From Leptodontidium sp. MPI-SDFR-AT-0119 (Eukaryota; Ascomycota; Leotiomycetes; Helotiales; Leptodontidiaceae), in contig JAHLEZ010000002.1 in the NCBI GenBank assembly GCA_020726505.1, positions 2,232,001 through 2,296,000 of the forward strand: a stretch of 64,000 nucleotides of DNA. Reading direction: 5' to 3'. Made by a program: the position numbers and the translations under genes. The notes beneath the pieces were generated by a model. It was not told where the DNA came from. It did not search any database and worked only from the letters and a program-made list of their open reading frames with translations. This document shows positions 11,431 to 22,925 of the stretch, piece after piece (within the stretch, counting starts at the first letter, position 1; every line of letters starts with the position of its first letter).

Positions 11431-12246
11431 CTACACCAAGTTATCCTCTATCTTATCAGGACGCTGCAAGCCCTGATTCTCCCACTCCTGCATCGCGAAC
11501 TCAAACAGCGCAGATTGTTCCTCTCTCCCCATCATCGGGCCCTTCTTTCTCCTCTCCAACCGACTCTCCTTCGTCTCAATCAACCTCGCCTCTTTATCTC
11601 CATCATCCCAAAAACCCCGCTCGAAAACATAAGACCTAGTCTCACAGTTCCGCCAGCCAGTAGCAGGATACAGCCACGAGTCCTCCCAATCGCCAGTCAG
11701 GAAATGCAGGAAACTTCCATGTGTGACGACGGCTAGTTGCGCATCTACATCACCATTTTTGACAAGATCTCGGACGATTTGACGCAAGGTTAGTCGAGCA
11801 TCGCGAGTCCGCAAGGCGATGGCATCGCTATGAGGGCTGTACCGACTTTTCGAGGTCTTGACGTTCCAGCCTTCTTTGACGAGGGAGAGGTCGATGGGCC
11901 AGTTTCTCTCAGTTACGGTGGATTGGAGTTGTGATGGCTCAGATCCTATATCGCATAGATCGTCCGAGGTTTCTTGGATGTCTGGCAGGGCGAGGATGCG
12001 TGGTTGGCATTTGTCACTGGATGTGAGGGCTGGTTTGAATATCAGAGATGCCGTGTGGAGTGTTCGACAGAGGGGCGAAGCTATGACGAGGGAGATTTGG
12101 GATTGATTGAGAAAGGAGTTTACGCGTAGAGTTTCGCTTTGCTGTTCGCCGAGGGGTGTTAGATGGGGATCACGAAGAGTGTATGATCCGGCTCCGGCGT
12201 TATGGAAACCTTGTCCGTGACGGATGCAGTGTATGATGGGCGACAT
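11431..12246 (-). CDS. Histidine phosphatase superfamily protein (phosphoglycerate-mutase-like)
   Basis: One exon encodes 271 aa. The phosphate-accepting motif RHG is at residues 9-11 (HCIRHGQGFHN), an arginine lies in the IASPLCRTLHTA segment, and the second catalytic histidine is in VVTHGSFLHFL. This is the branch of small fungal phosphatases near yeast Pmu1, of uncertain substrate. No signal peptide or membrane segment is seen, so a cytosolic enzyme is likely. The C-terminal 60 residues are charged and probably flexible. It is one of three proteins in this window with a histidine-phosphatase fold. Confidence 0.87.
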   Translation of the reverse strand: MSPIIHCIRHGQGFHNAGAGSYTLRDPHLTPLGEQQSETLRVNSFLNQSQISLVIASPLCRTLHTASLIFKPALTSSDKCQPRILALPDIQETSDDLCDIGSEPSQLQSTVTERNWPIDLSLVKEGWNVKTSKSRYSPHSDAIALRTRDARLTLRQIVRDLVKNGDVDAQLAVVTHGSFLHFLTGDWEDSWLYPATGWRNCETRSYVFERGFWDDGDKEARLIETKESRLERRKKGPMMGREEQSALFEFAMQEWENQGLQRPDKIEDNLV

Positions 12247-12964
12247 TTGGGACTGTGTAAAGTAATTTTATGGCACAAGCAGAGTAGTTTTTTTGGTGAA
12301 TGAGAGTGGTTGCTCTGCCGTATAAATATATTTCGTGGACTTTATTTAGGTGGATCATAGACCAGGGGTGAGGGAGAGATTTGAAATCAACTGAACTGGC
12401 AGCAGCAGTCACATTTTTTTTTCTTTTTCCAGACTATGCTATAGCAAGATACTCCGGTTTTCTTATCCTTGGATGCTCATTAGCTTGACGAAGGGCGTGA
12501 GCCTCGACTGAGTGATTGCCTTCACTTCAGCCCCCCTTTTAGCTCGCGAGCCTCGCTTACACTAGCGAGGAGACACTGTTCCCCAATAGGAAGCCAAGAC
12601 ACATGTCAATGACGAACGCTAAACACCTCAACCTTCTTCGTTTCCTTACAAAAATAGCAAACAACTGATGCTGACATACTGCTCTGTGAAATAGTTGCTG
12701 GGAATTCCCAAATCGGTAGCCAAGCCGCATAGTTTGCAGCGCATTCAGGGCCCGGAGAATATCGTACACTATGGCAAAAGACTCTTGAAAATTTCCCACG
12801 CCCTTCAACTTGTTCAACTATCCACCCAATGCCATGTTACAAAGCTTAAAGGAATGTAGATATTTCCTTTCCTTCAACGCAGGCATAAGTCTGTTCCCTC
12901 CCAGACGAAAGCATTGAATATTCATATCTCCATCCCCACAGCCACTCATGATATCCAATTTACG
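12247..12964. other. Divergent promoter region (phosphatase / MFS transporter)
   Basis: This 0.7-kb spacer lies between two divergent genes. I see no ORF with a recognisable product, no repeat and no RNA gene. The reading frame of the transporter is open upstream of 12965 to a TTG at 12914, but no ATG lies there. Confidence 0.5.
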
Positions 12965-14668
12965 ATGTCAAGAAACTCGTCTTCCCCAATGCTGCCGATA
13001 AATCGAAGTGATATCCTGAGAATATCTCCCGAAATCACAACGATGCGCAGCTCGAGCAAGACATCCTCGAAATGCCACGCCAACGAAAGAACAAACTCCG
13101 AAAATGTTGCAATGCCCGAGGCCTCTGCCCAAGAAGAATCCCTACAATCCAAAATCGAGCGTCTGGGCCGTGAACGCCCACCGATATTTACCACACGCTG
13201 GAGCGAGATATCTTTCGTTTTCAGCATCATCATGTCACAATTCCTGACTGAATTCTTCGTCTCGGGCTTCACGGTCATCCTCCCAACGTTGATCCGAGAA
13301 CTCGATATACCACAGGCGTCTAGTGTGTGGCCCGCGACGGCATTCTCGCTCGTAATTGCAAGTACGTTGTTGGTCTTTGGACGGTTGGGCGATATGTGGG
13401 GCGGGTATCCGATATTCATGGCGGGTCTCGCGTGGTTGCTCGTCTGGAGTGTCATCGCTGGATTCAGCACCAATGCAGTGATGTTGGATTTCTGCCGAGC
13501 GCTTCAAGGACTGGGAGCAGCTGCGTTCTTGCCTACTGGTGTTATGCTTATGGGCTCTCTGTATCGACCCGGACCGAGGAAGAATCTCGTGTTTGCTATT
13601 TATGGCACTTCGGCAGTGTTTGGATTCTTTGGCGGGATCTTCGTTGCTGGAATCGTTGGTCAGTTCATACGCTGGGGCTTCTATTTCTGGATCGGAGCAA
13701 TTCTCACAGCTATCACCTTGGTGACCTCGATTTCTGCAGTTCCGAGTTCTCGACCGACCAAGACGTCCTCGAGCAAGATTGAGATGGACTATCCTGGTAC
13801 CATAGCAATCATCTGCGGTCTCACCCTCACAGCCTCTTCCATCACTCAATCCGCACATGCTCCCGAAGGCTGGAGAACCGCATATATCCCGGTGTGCTTC
13901 TCACTTGGGATCCTCTCCCTCCTCGCCGGGGCGTACATCGAAACACGGATTTCGTCCCAGCCACTACTACCAGCCTCGATTTTTACAACTCCCGGCATGA
14001 CACCTCTGCTCCTTGCGCTCTTTTTGCTCTATGGTACTTGGGGTATTTTCTCTGTATATGGTACACTCTACTTCCAAAACATCATGTCTGCAAGCCCACT
14101 CCAAGTCGTTGCATGGTATGTTCCTTTGGGTGTAGCCGGATTACTGTTTAGTGTGCTCGAGGGCTTCATTCTCCACTTGGTGCCTGGGAGAGTTCTGCTG
14201 ATTATCTCTGGTCTGGGCGCGGTTGGATCTCAACTCCTGCTCGCTCTCATCCCACTTGAAGGGAGTTATTGGGCATGGGTTTTCCCCGCGACAATCCTGA
14301 GTACTATCGGTATCGACCTCTCCACGATTCTCATGACGGTTTTTATAACGACTACATATCCCACCCCTCAACAGGGGCTGGCGGGTGGCGTTATCAATTC
14401 TGCACTGCAACTGGGTGTAGCGCTTTGTCTTGGACTGGCGGATATCATTCAGTCGGACACGGTCGACGAGGTAGGGTTGGGGAAGAGCTATAAAAACACT
14501 TTTTGGTTTGGGGTTGCAGCTGGAGCTGTGAGCTTGGTACTCATGGCGATTTGGGGTAATGTCCCCAAAGCTACGAGCGACTTGACGGCAGATGAGAAAG
14601 AGGAGTTGATGCGGGAGGCGAGACTAGAATCAACACCCAGTGGAGCTGGTGCTGCGACTGGGGGGTGA
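12965..14668 (+). CDS. MFS transporter, DHA2 (drug:H+ antiporter) type
   Basis: One exon encodes 567 aa of the plasma-membrane or vacuolar major facilitator family. After a Ser-rich cytosolic N-terminus of about 90 residues come 12-14 hydrophobic segments. Family motif A is visible after helix 2 (GRLGDMWGG), and ALQGLGAAAFLPTG plus the MGSLYRPGPRKN loop match fungal DHA2 carriers, including the azole/aminotriazole-resistance group. Export of a small toxic molecule driven by protons is the likely role; the substrate is not readable. The ATG at 12965 is the first in frame. It is convergent with a Zn2Cys6 regulator, stops 104 bases apart. Such transporter-regulator neighbours are often functionally linked, but here that is inference only. 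Confidence 0.9.
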   Translation: MSRNSSSPMLPINRSDILRISPEITTMRSSSKTSSKCHANERTNSENVAMPEASAQEESLQSKIERLGRERPPIFTTRWSEISFVFSIIMSQFLTEFFVSGFTVILPTLIRELDIPQASSVWPATAFSLVIASTLLVFGRLGDMWGGYPIFMAGLAWLLVWSVIAGFSTNAVMLDFCRALQGLGAAAFLPTGVMLMGSLYRPGPRKNLVFAIYGTSAVFGFFGGIFVAGIVGQFIRWGFYFWIGAILTAITLVTSISAVPSSRPTKTSSSKIEMDYPGTIAIICGLTLTASSITQSAHAPEGWRTAYIPVCFSLGILSLLAGAYIETRISSQPLLPASIFTTPGMTPLLLALFLLYGTWGIFSVYGTLYFQNIMSASPLQVVAWYVPLGVAGLLFSVLEGFILHLVPGRVLLIISGLGAVGSQLLLALIPLEGSYWAWVFPATILSTIGIDLSTILMTVFITTTYPTPQQGLAGGVINSALQLGVALCLGLADIIQSDTVDEVGLGKSYKNTFWFGVAAGAVSLVLMAIWGNVPKATSDLTADEKEELMREARLESTPSGAGAATGG

Positions 14669-14772
14669 TTATTGTCGAAGCTAAACTTCATTAACAATTA
14701 AAGACTCCGAATCTTATTGGTACGCAGACATACCGGGACAGTTGAAGCGTGAAATTTTCATTCCCTCTCATC

Positions 14773-16432
14773 TCATATAATAAGCCAGTCATCGCCCCTT
14801 GCTTTCAGGTTCACGAGCCAATTCTCATTCTGCCGCTTTCCAACGACTGCCGCATCCCTCTTTTCTGCCCAAATTTGATCCAACACGTCTATTGCCCCTC
14901 TCATCAAGCCCCACGGTTCGACTTCCCATAGTTCTTGGAATCGTCTCATCGCCCATGCCTGTCTCGAGGAGTCATTTGTTTCTGCTCCCGCAATGAAGGC
15001 AGGCCATGTTGTTGCCGTGAAAAGGGCATCACTTGGTTGAATTATTGAGAGATGGCCTATTATTTCTGCCGCAAGTAACTCCAGATCGTAAGCAAGCTCA
15101 ACGTCAGGGCAGAGAGACAAGTGAATACGGTAGAGATACACGCATACTGCTGTGCGGTGTGCTGATGCGACAAGTTTTCGATGGTGGATATCGGATACAG
15201 GTGATCGAACTTGAAGGATCGTTGCCCAGACAGAGGCATCAAATGATCTCGCAGTGCTTAGTAGCAAGAGCAGCTGCTCATGGATCTCGGAAGCGTTGCA
15301 TAGGCGTGGGTGATGATTCGCGTAATGTTGTTGAAATACTCGAGATCCAGCTTGGATCACCTGCAAAAGAATGGCAGGCATTGAAGAGCAGTGGTTTCCT
15401 TCTGCGTCTTGAAGTAGCGAGAAAGTCTCCGCTGACATGGCATGGTCAGAAATGAGATCAGTTGTAGATGTGAGGGTCGAGCCGAGAATGTCGAACCTGG
15501 TAGTATAAGCCAGCTACACCTGACAGATATCAGAGAAGTAACTTACACCAAACAATTTGATATCAAACTTCTCCGGAGCGGACTTAATGGAGCTTCTGTT
15601 GATAGGCCTGATGGACACAATTTCTTCATAATTGCTTTTGCGCCGTTCACGTGAAACTTCCAATTGTTCCGTCCAGAGTCAATGAGTTCACACTCAATGA
15701 GAAGAAGCACCACAGCCAGAGTCACGTCGACATTTGCCGTGGCTATGTCGCTAAGGGCGGACCGCAGTAGATGAAGGGATCGTTGCTTAGCAAGGAGATA
15801 ATCTTTATATGCTCGAAATTGCTGAGTCCCTGGCCCAACCAAATCTGCGCTTTTCAGGCCCTCGGTCCCAGACAGGGTGAGAGGTATTCGAGCGGTCTTG
15901 CTTGGGACACAGGATTTCTGGTATGCATTTGACAAGTGCAGTGCTGAATTGGCGATAATAACTTGGAGTAGGACGGGATACTTGTGGCTCAAAGGAATGA
16001 GTTGCCGAAAGGCGTTACTCTGCGCATTGTCATAGAGGACCAGATCTTTGCAGACATCACTTGCATCTATTGTCCCAATATTAACTTGTATTCAAACAGC
16101 AAGTCTCAACAACTACACAGGATTAACTCACAGTAGAACAGATATGTAGTTGAAGCCGAGTCCATACCTTGGATCAAGGGATCTTTCAGAGGGCAAATAA
16201 GGGACAGTTCGGGACTCCTTTTTTCTCCCACCTGATCGGGATCTTTTCTCGCCAATTCGAATGTCTGTCCCATCATCTTCCCACGACTTGCAATGCCCGG
16301 CTCCCAGCGTAAGAGAAGCTTGTAACCTAGGCATTCAACCCCCCTTTTTCGACATTTTAAGCATTCTGGAAGGGATTTGTCGCACTTCAAACGTTGGCGC
16401 CGGCAGTTGTGGCATGCTGGAGAAGGTGTCAT
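14773..16432 (-). CDS. Zn2Cys6 transcription factor with fungal-specific TF domain
   Basis: Three exons, 16432-16132, 16066-15547 and 15496-14773, give 514 aa. Introns are 65 nt (GTGAGT) and 50 nt (GTAAGT). The zinc cluster is at the very N-terminus: Cys7, 10, 17, 24, 27 and 34. Splicing rebuilds a typical ligand-responsive regulator body: KDLVLYDN, then FRQLIPLSHKYPVLLQVIIA and NSALHL, then VFDILGSTLT at the second junction. The start at 16432 puts the cluster at the usual place; the frame is open further upstream, but that part looks like leader. The closest architecture is the C6 regulators that control metabolic or efflux genes. Its neighbour, the MFS exporter, is a possible but unproven target. 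Confidence 0.88.
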
Positions 16433-17888
16433 GGCTGAAGACGATAAGTCTGCATCAGTCTTAATCCGATCGTGCTGCCACACAGGAGCATCGGTAGGAC
16501 TTGATTTGATACTATAGGAAACTGAACCACGGCGAGTGAGCTTTGGAGGCTGATGGAGTGAGATTTTGATATCTTGCTGAACCAGAATGAGGTTGATATA
16601 CATTAGCGCTGCGGGAAAGCAGCAGGCCAGCTAGCCCGATTTAGATTCGCTTGGGAAGGAAACAGCGAAACAGCCACCACCTGCGTTAGGATGCTAGTTT
16701 TGAAGAGCGACTTGATTTCTTCTATGCTCTTCGTCGTTGTGAGGCTTGGCATCTCATCTCATCAGCTGGGGCGAAAATGCTGAAAGAGACAAGAAGTTCA
16801 TTCAGTTTCAAAGCCAGCAGACGCCTAGGAATGGGCCTTGAAAGCAATCGGCTATCGGTCTCAAAACAAATCTTCCAATTCGCATATTCCTAACCCGGAA
16901 CCAAACATCCAAATTCCCCCAATCACTAGTATCGGAACATCAAGAGTCAAGGCCTTCAAATTTCCCACAAGCTTGAACCATAAGTCTTGGACCTCTGAAC
17001 ATGTACTGGTCTTTGCCAAGAAGTTCCACAATGGCACAGAGGCTCTTAGATATTTACTCCTCGCCGCACGGAAAACGATTCTGCTTTAAGATAATCTACC
17101 GCACAATTCCCAATCAAACAGTTGCCCGAATTTCGACGCTCCTCCAAACCCGCCACAGTAGACTTCAACGTGAAGCGGTACCAACTGACCATCCTCCTAT
17201 ATCATTATGGGGCGGCCCGTTGGAATCATGCGTTGCAAGTGTGGCGAGCGCACCCCAAAACACATCGTCTATCCTTTCTCATCCAAAGTATAGATCGCGA
17301 ACGTCACACCTGTTAATTTTTGGAAATTCAAGAGCTCGGCTTGTCTCATGTCTTCTACGAACTCCGGACTTTCCATGGACCAGGTTTCTTAGAAGTGGAT
17401 CGTGCCTCCTCTACAGTATGGTGAAGTGTGTTGAAAGAGAGGGTTTTGCTGTGTGTTGCCGAAGAAGTGGTTGGAGAGAAGTGACCTGTGGTGGAGACCG
17501 GAGCTGTTGAGGTAGCTGTGAAGTAGGTAGGTGAAGGACTGTCGTGTTGATTGATCGCCCTCGGGATTGAGAAAACGAGTTGGGAATTGAAACGTCGTCC
17601 GTCTAATTCTCTTGGAGAATTTGTTGCCGAGAAAACGAAACTGGGCTGGTGGTAAGCTGTGGACTACCCATCAATGTAGATCAAGGAGGTGCAAGTTAGG
17701 CAAGAATCCGCATACTAGAAAGATAATTCGCACACTGCGAAAAATTAACACTTTCATTTAAGTATTTGAGAGGAGGAAGTTTGCAAAGAATCACCCGTGA
17801 ATTGTTGCGAGAAATGAAGGAGAGCAGATGGCAGGGAGGAAATGATACCAGAAAAATTCAACGCTATCATAGAAGCCAGCGGGTGTCT
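16433..17888. other. Intergenic region, no supported gene
   Basis: About 1.45 kb hold the promoter of the Zn2Cys6 gene and the 3' side of the orphan gene. One forward ORF (17001-17510, 169 aa) gives Arg/Ser/Cys-rich sequence with no recognisable motif, and I do not call it. Confidence 0.45.
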
Positions 17889-18539
17889 TTAGCCGCTTGA
17901 ACCTATTGTTTGCTTGGCTGGAATGTCTGAAAACCCATGTCCATAGACCCTAGTGAATGCCGTCTTCCCTAATATTCCCATATGAGCGAGCGGATTGGGA
18001 TCTTCAACACCAGTTGCCCTCCTCCTGATGTCATACTTCAAGTACTCAACCAGTGCTTTCCAATTAAAGAACTCTCGAAGCATGGGCAAAGGATCGGCAG
18101 AGCTACCCCCTACGACATTAACACCAACAGAGAGGCTGACTGCAAAAATGGGGCCATCGTCACCTTCGGTCAGGCCATTGTTGACGTAGATTTGAGTGTC
18201 ATCGGCTGTCTCAGCGTGGGCGGTTGCGTGCACTTGCCAATAGTGAATGCCTTTGACGGGGTTGCTGAGAGACGTGGAGATCTGCACCTTGATATGATCA
18301 AGGTCTCGCAGATTTTGAAATCCGTACAGGCGGAAGATATTTGTCGTCGTGGGATCGGCGATGCTTATGATGTCTGTGCAGTGAGCCGTCGTTCCAGCAC
18401 CGGTGAAGAGTTGATCGCGGTATATGTTAAGCTCCAGAAGGGCAGGAGAGTTGACCCAGTTCCAGAGAAAGCATTGAAGTCGCTTTCGGGCAGGATCGTG
18501 AGCGTTTGGGTCGTAGTGGCTGGGTGCTGATGGAGCCAT
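17889..18539 (-). CDS. Hypothetical protein, 216 aa
   Basis: A single ATG-started ORF that I do not recognise. It has no signal peptide, membrane helix or obvious catalytic motif. The sequence looks like a folded globular protein: mixed hydrophobic and polar residues, well-spaced aromatics (FLWNWVNSPALLELNIY, GIHYWQVHATAHAE) and little low complexity. That supports a real gene over a chance ORF. The glycine-rich stretch near residues 130-155 (GDDGPIFAVSLSVGVNVVGG) may be beta structure. No introns are needed. Function is unknown and a lineage-restricted protein is possible. Confidence 0.5.
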   Translation of the reverse strand: MAPSAPSHYDPNAHDPARKRLQCFLWNWVNSPALLELNIYRDQLFTGAGTTAHCTDIISIADPTTTNIFRLYGFQNLRDLDHIKVQISTSLSNPVKGIHYWQVHATAHAETADDTQIYVNNGLTEGDDGPIFAVSLSVGVNVVGGSSADPLPMLREFFNWKALVEYLKYDIRRRATGVEDPNPLAHMGILGKTAFTRVYGHGFSDIPAKQTIGSSG

Positions 18540-19725
18540 TGTAAGTTGATCAGATTTCGGAAACCTACTGATACCAACACACTTCTAGGCTCACTTATAT
18601 ACGTGAACAAGCAATGTATGGGAAGTTTCTGGCTTACTAAGAAGTCGAGGGGATGCTTCCGCATTAAGCTTCTGTCGCCTTTGGAGAGCCAGATTGATTG
18701 TTCCAGCATTATCTCGAGATTCCCGACTCGAATTTCTCTTATTGACAATACAAAGATAACATTGATAACATCGAATAAAGGCGAAAGCAGAAGCGTGAAG
18801 TTTGCAGAAGCATGCATACAATCAATACCCAACCAAAAGATCGTTGTAACCGATTCAAAGCGACTAAAACGACCACTAATTCAACCCGCTTTTAGTTTCT
18901 GGCCCGAGGGATCTGTGCCAATAACTGCACCATTCATAGTCTCCCTGATCTTGACCGTTCCGGGTTCTGGAAGTCCGCATTTCTTCCACGACGCAAGAGA
19001 AAGATTCGGATTTCTTTACCCGCTGCAAATCTTCTAGAAACAATCTCCTGGTGATTGAGACGAAAGGGTAATTCAACTGGTCTTTTCACTACGAGAGGTG
19101 TCTTCGGATGATACTAGGTTCCAGTTGACAATTATTGGCTGTGAATTCACCATGCCTCTAAGAGAGAGATATCGAGGCGACCCACTTAACTTGCAGAACC
19201 CGTGTGTTGACTGCGACCTTGAAGGAACATGGGACGTGGGACGAATCCACCAATCGTCTATATAAGGTGCCTAAGGAAATAGGTGAAAGATCCGCCATTA
19301 TTTGCTTTGTGAATCCAGAAGTCCGAAGATTCTTATACTTTATCAATCTCACATCAGTCGATGTGAAATGTTGGCGTGCGGCCAGTTGAACGAGTCAACG
19401 CCACGTCAAGACGAGTTCCAACCTTTGCTTATTGGCATTGTTCGTCTCGGATGAAAGTTTCAGGGCGTTCTGAAAAGCAGGAGGCAAATATTCGGGTTGT
19501 CAACAAAGGCGGTGCATCTGGCGAGGAAAGGGGGGTTGAACGTCGGACTTCAGGAACCGAGGCACCAGTCTCACGTGCAGGGCTGCTTTGCCCTTTTCCG
19601 CTTCATCAACAAAACTTAGCGCGGGACACATGTTTTTATATCGTTGAGTCCTCAACACTAACTCGAGCACAACTCTAGCATTCAAGACGTCGATACTCGC
19701 AGTGTGATCGTGAAATACCGACATA
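18540..19725. other. Divergent intergenic region upstream of TSC13-like gene
   Basis: About 1.2 kb between the orphan gene and the enoyl reductase gene. ORFs here are short and have no recognisable content. It presumably contains both promoters; nothing else is seen. Confidence 0.45.
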
Positions 19726-20778
19726 ATGGCCGGCCCTCTCACTATCAAAGTGAGCAATCGTAGTACGTAGGTCGAGCCAATTGCTTCGTCCGTCGCTGAC
19801 CTGCCCACAGTTGCGAAGAAGCCGATTAAGAAGCTTCCTACCAGCATCGAAATCACCGACAAGACCACAGTACAGGATGTCAAGGAACAGCTTGCGAAGA
19901 AGGCTGGTGGGATGGATCCAGAGCGATTGGGCATTTATGACGCCGAGAAGAAGAAGCTCTTGAAGGACCGCAAGGCGCTTCTCACCAGCAGCCAGGATGT
20001 GATGTCAGGAAAGGAGATATTGGTGAAGGATCTGGGTATGCACTAAATCTGCAACCACACAAACAATGCTAATAGATACACAGGCCCTCAATTGTCCTGG
20101 ACCACCGTGTTCATCATCGAATACCTCGGACCCATCCTCATCCACCTCGCCTTCCCCCTCCTGCTTCGACCATACCTCTACTCTTCAGCACCTCCCCTTT
20201 CCTCCTCCCAATACCTATCAATGGCTATGATTGTCCTACATTTCCTCAAACGCGAATACGAAACGGTCTTTGTACACAAGTTCTCACTTGCCACGATGCC
20301 TTTACTCAATATTTTCAAGAACTCTTTCCACTACTGGGTGTTGTCGGGGCTTAACATTGCATACTGGATCTATGCCCCATCTTCCTATACTGCAAAATCT
20401 TCCCCTACAATTGACTACATCAACTACGCTGGGTTGGTTCTATATGTCTACGGCGAGGTCTCGAACTTCATCGCACATCAAACACTGTCCAACCTACGTT
20501 CGAGGGGAGGAACTGAGAGGGGGATACCGAAGGGCTATGGATTCGGACTGGTCACTTGCCCTAATTACCTGTTTGAGCTGATTGCTTGGACTGGTATCGC
20601 GCTCGTGAGCAAGAGTGCTGCGACGGTTATCTTCAATGGTATCGCCTGGGCACAGATGCATCAATGGGCTATCAAGAAGGAGAAGGCACTGAGAGCGGAA
20701 TTCCCGGATAAGTACAAGAAGAAGAAGTACGTGTTGTTGCCAAGCCCAGGAGCGGTTGTCAAACATTTGCTGGGCTGA
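19726..20778 (+). CDS. TSC13: Very-long-chain trans-2-enoyl-CoA reductase (TSC13 type)
   Basis: This ER-membrane enzyme performs the last step of very-long-chain fatty acid elongation, reducing trans-2-enoyl-CoA with NADPH. Three exons, 19726-19762, 19811-20035 and 20084-20778, give 318 aa (yeast Tsc13 is 310). The first 90 residues form the ubiquitin-like N-terminal domain seen in this family (ITDKTTVQDVKEQLAKK). The C-terminal half is the steroid 5-alpha-reductase-like membrane domain, with about six hydrophobic segments, GLVTCPNYLFELIAW and the HQWAIKKEKALRAEF tail. The introns are short, with GTACGT and GTATGC donors. All expected parts are present. Confidence 0.92.
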
Positions 20779-22925
20779 GGAAGCTCCAGTGCTGGAGCTG
20801 AAATTCAGGCACGAACATCTATTTCAGAGGTGACTTTGACGGATGATATTGCCACAGCTGAACAGTGGCAATAGCTTTGCATCGACACTAAGCTCCTCTT
20901 AGCGCGCCACTGATATGGACGAAGTCATGCGTATTGAGAGTATATACAATCGAAACAGTGATTTGAACCTCATTCGCGGATGCATCTAATTCGGTGCTGA
21001 ACTTGTTCCTGTTTCCTATACTTTGTCTTCCAATCTATCGGGCTTAATTGTCTCTTGGCCACATTCCCATTCGGAGACGGGATATTGGGGAAATCTATAA
21101 AAACACGACAAAATAGGTCCATATTTTACTTTATGCCACTCGCCCGGGAAATTGGCAGCTCTAGACCACATGCCGTCAACTCTGTGCATGAAATTTCGTC
21201 TCCCAGCTCGAAGCAACACCCCCACGTTCAAGCTTTGATAACTTCAAGCACCTACTGTCACAGTCTGAGAAGCCCTGGATCCCTGGAGCTAACTCTAACA
21301 CTGAACGCGTCTTCTGCAGAGAATAACCAACCCACACACACACTTTAAGAATGTTTTTTTCGCCTCCCAAGCAGTCTGGGATATGGCAGTTTGAATTAGA
21401 AGAAGCTCAGATGGAATCACGAAGTTGGTGGTAGTCGACGACGTTCACTTTTGAACCTTCATTACGGGGCCACAGGGACTAGCTGTCTGAGAAGTCGAGA
21501 TGTCATGAGAAGCAAGATTTTGATGGAGGTTTTCAATGGCGATGCTGCTACACGGCGTTGCGTTTGTTGTTTTAAGAGAGGAGAGGGAATGTGGACGGGA
21601 TGATGGACGCGACTCCCCATGCGTGCATCTGTAATTCAGTGTTCATTTCTACTTTTACTGCGTAGCTCTTTTTTTTCTTCGATTCATTATTGATTGTTAG
21701 AAAATTCCTATGTTCTTACGTTTCCCTTTTCGATCCATGAATTTTATCAAGTATGCGACAAAAAAGAGGCTGGCCGCCGATTCAATGACTGTGAACTTCT
21801 ACATTCTATCATCGGCCTTGTTGGTTTTGTTTGCCCAACGCATTAAATGAGCGAATATGGAAATTCCAGGAAGTTGCTGTTCCTTTGAACCCTATTCCAT
21901 TCTATCCCACAGCCCTTCGCCTTGCTTTGATTCTTTTGATATGGAAAAGTGATCAGAAATTGCTCTAGCATTTGAAGGATCTCAGAAGACCAGGCCTTTC
22001 TTATTTTCAACCAACTCCCAACTCAAAACATCACTCCAGTAAACCAGAAGTTTCATTTTGCGCTTTTCCCTCTACTGAATATCCTGTTCGTTCCTGCTTT
22101 ATCTCCTCTTTCTTCTCTCCCTAATGAAGAAAGTCATTCTAGCCGTCAAAGACTTCTGGACCTAAAATGGAAGCAGGCTGATGCATGTCACCTACAGCTG
22201 ACACTCCATTCCATCGCCCGTCTGCTCTTATGGGATTGCTTCTTTGCTCGCATACCTCACGCCCGTTAATATATTAAGTCCCGTTTGTGTTTCTTTGTCC
22301 TTCCTCGCTTACCTGCATCTCTTCCCATCTAATCTAATCAATCTATCGCCCCCGTCCGCTCAATCTACTTCCCCATCGTTCCCCTCCTTTCCCCCTCTAA
22401 GCACTCCACTGCATCGGCCCTACTCTCCATTTCCCCAGACAGAGATGACAGCTCACGTCACCGCCTCAACACAAAGAGCTACGATCTCCTATCCCGTCAC
22501 TCAACCGCATGCCAAACGACAGCTGACAATTACGCCTCCTTTGATTGGCCAATGTCCAAACAACACACCACAAGCCGATGTTCAAAGACGACAAAGAAAT
22601 GTCATTTTGGTATGTCAGTCTACCCCAGACATTGGCTCTTTGAAGTATCCGAGAGACTAACTTGTGAAAGATATGTCACCGCAGACATCCTGCAGGTTTC
22701 CGCTGCGTCGCCGAACGGCTCTCCACGTCTCTTAAGATGCGGTGCATACCCTTTGCTGGGCAAGCCGTCATGTGCAACATATTTTCTTTCCATGCCGCAA
22801 AAGCAATCGATATTGAATTGATTGATTGATTGATCGAAACAGACGGCAATCTACCTGCAAACGATTCCGTAGCACAACAAAGAAGAGAGAAAGATCTCGT
22901 TTGATCTAGCTTCCTTGACAGGGAA
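20779..22925. other. Long intergenic region upstream of the CCC1-like gene
   Basis: About 2.1 kb. The last 700 bases are pyrimidine-rich, as in fungal promoters and leaders, and a GATT-type microsatellite (TTGA repeats) lies at about 22817-22836. The largest ORF (22244-22660) is Pro/Ser-rich translation of that leader and I do not call it. Confidence 0.5.

Noticed and set aside
12914..12964. N-terminal extension of the MFS transporter
   Set aside because: The frame is open, but it begins with TTG and contains no ATG; the first ATG is 12965.
13235..13858. 207-codon reverse ORF opposite the MFS gene
   Set aside because: It is the mirror of a well-supported coding frame and its Arg/Ser-rich product has no family.
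17001..17510. 169-codon forward ORF
   Set aside because: Arg/Ser/Cys-rich sequence typical of chance translation, with no domain or splice support.
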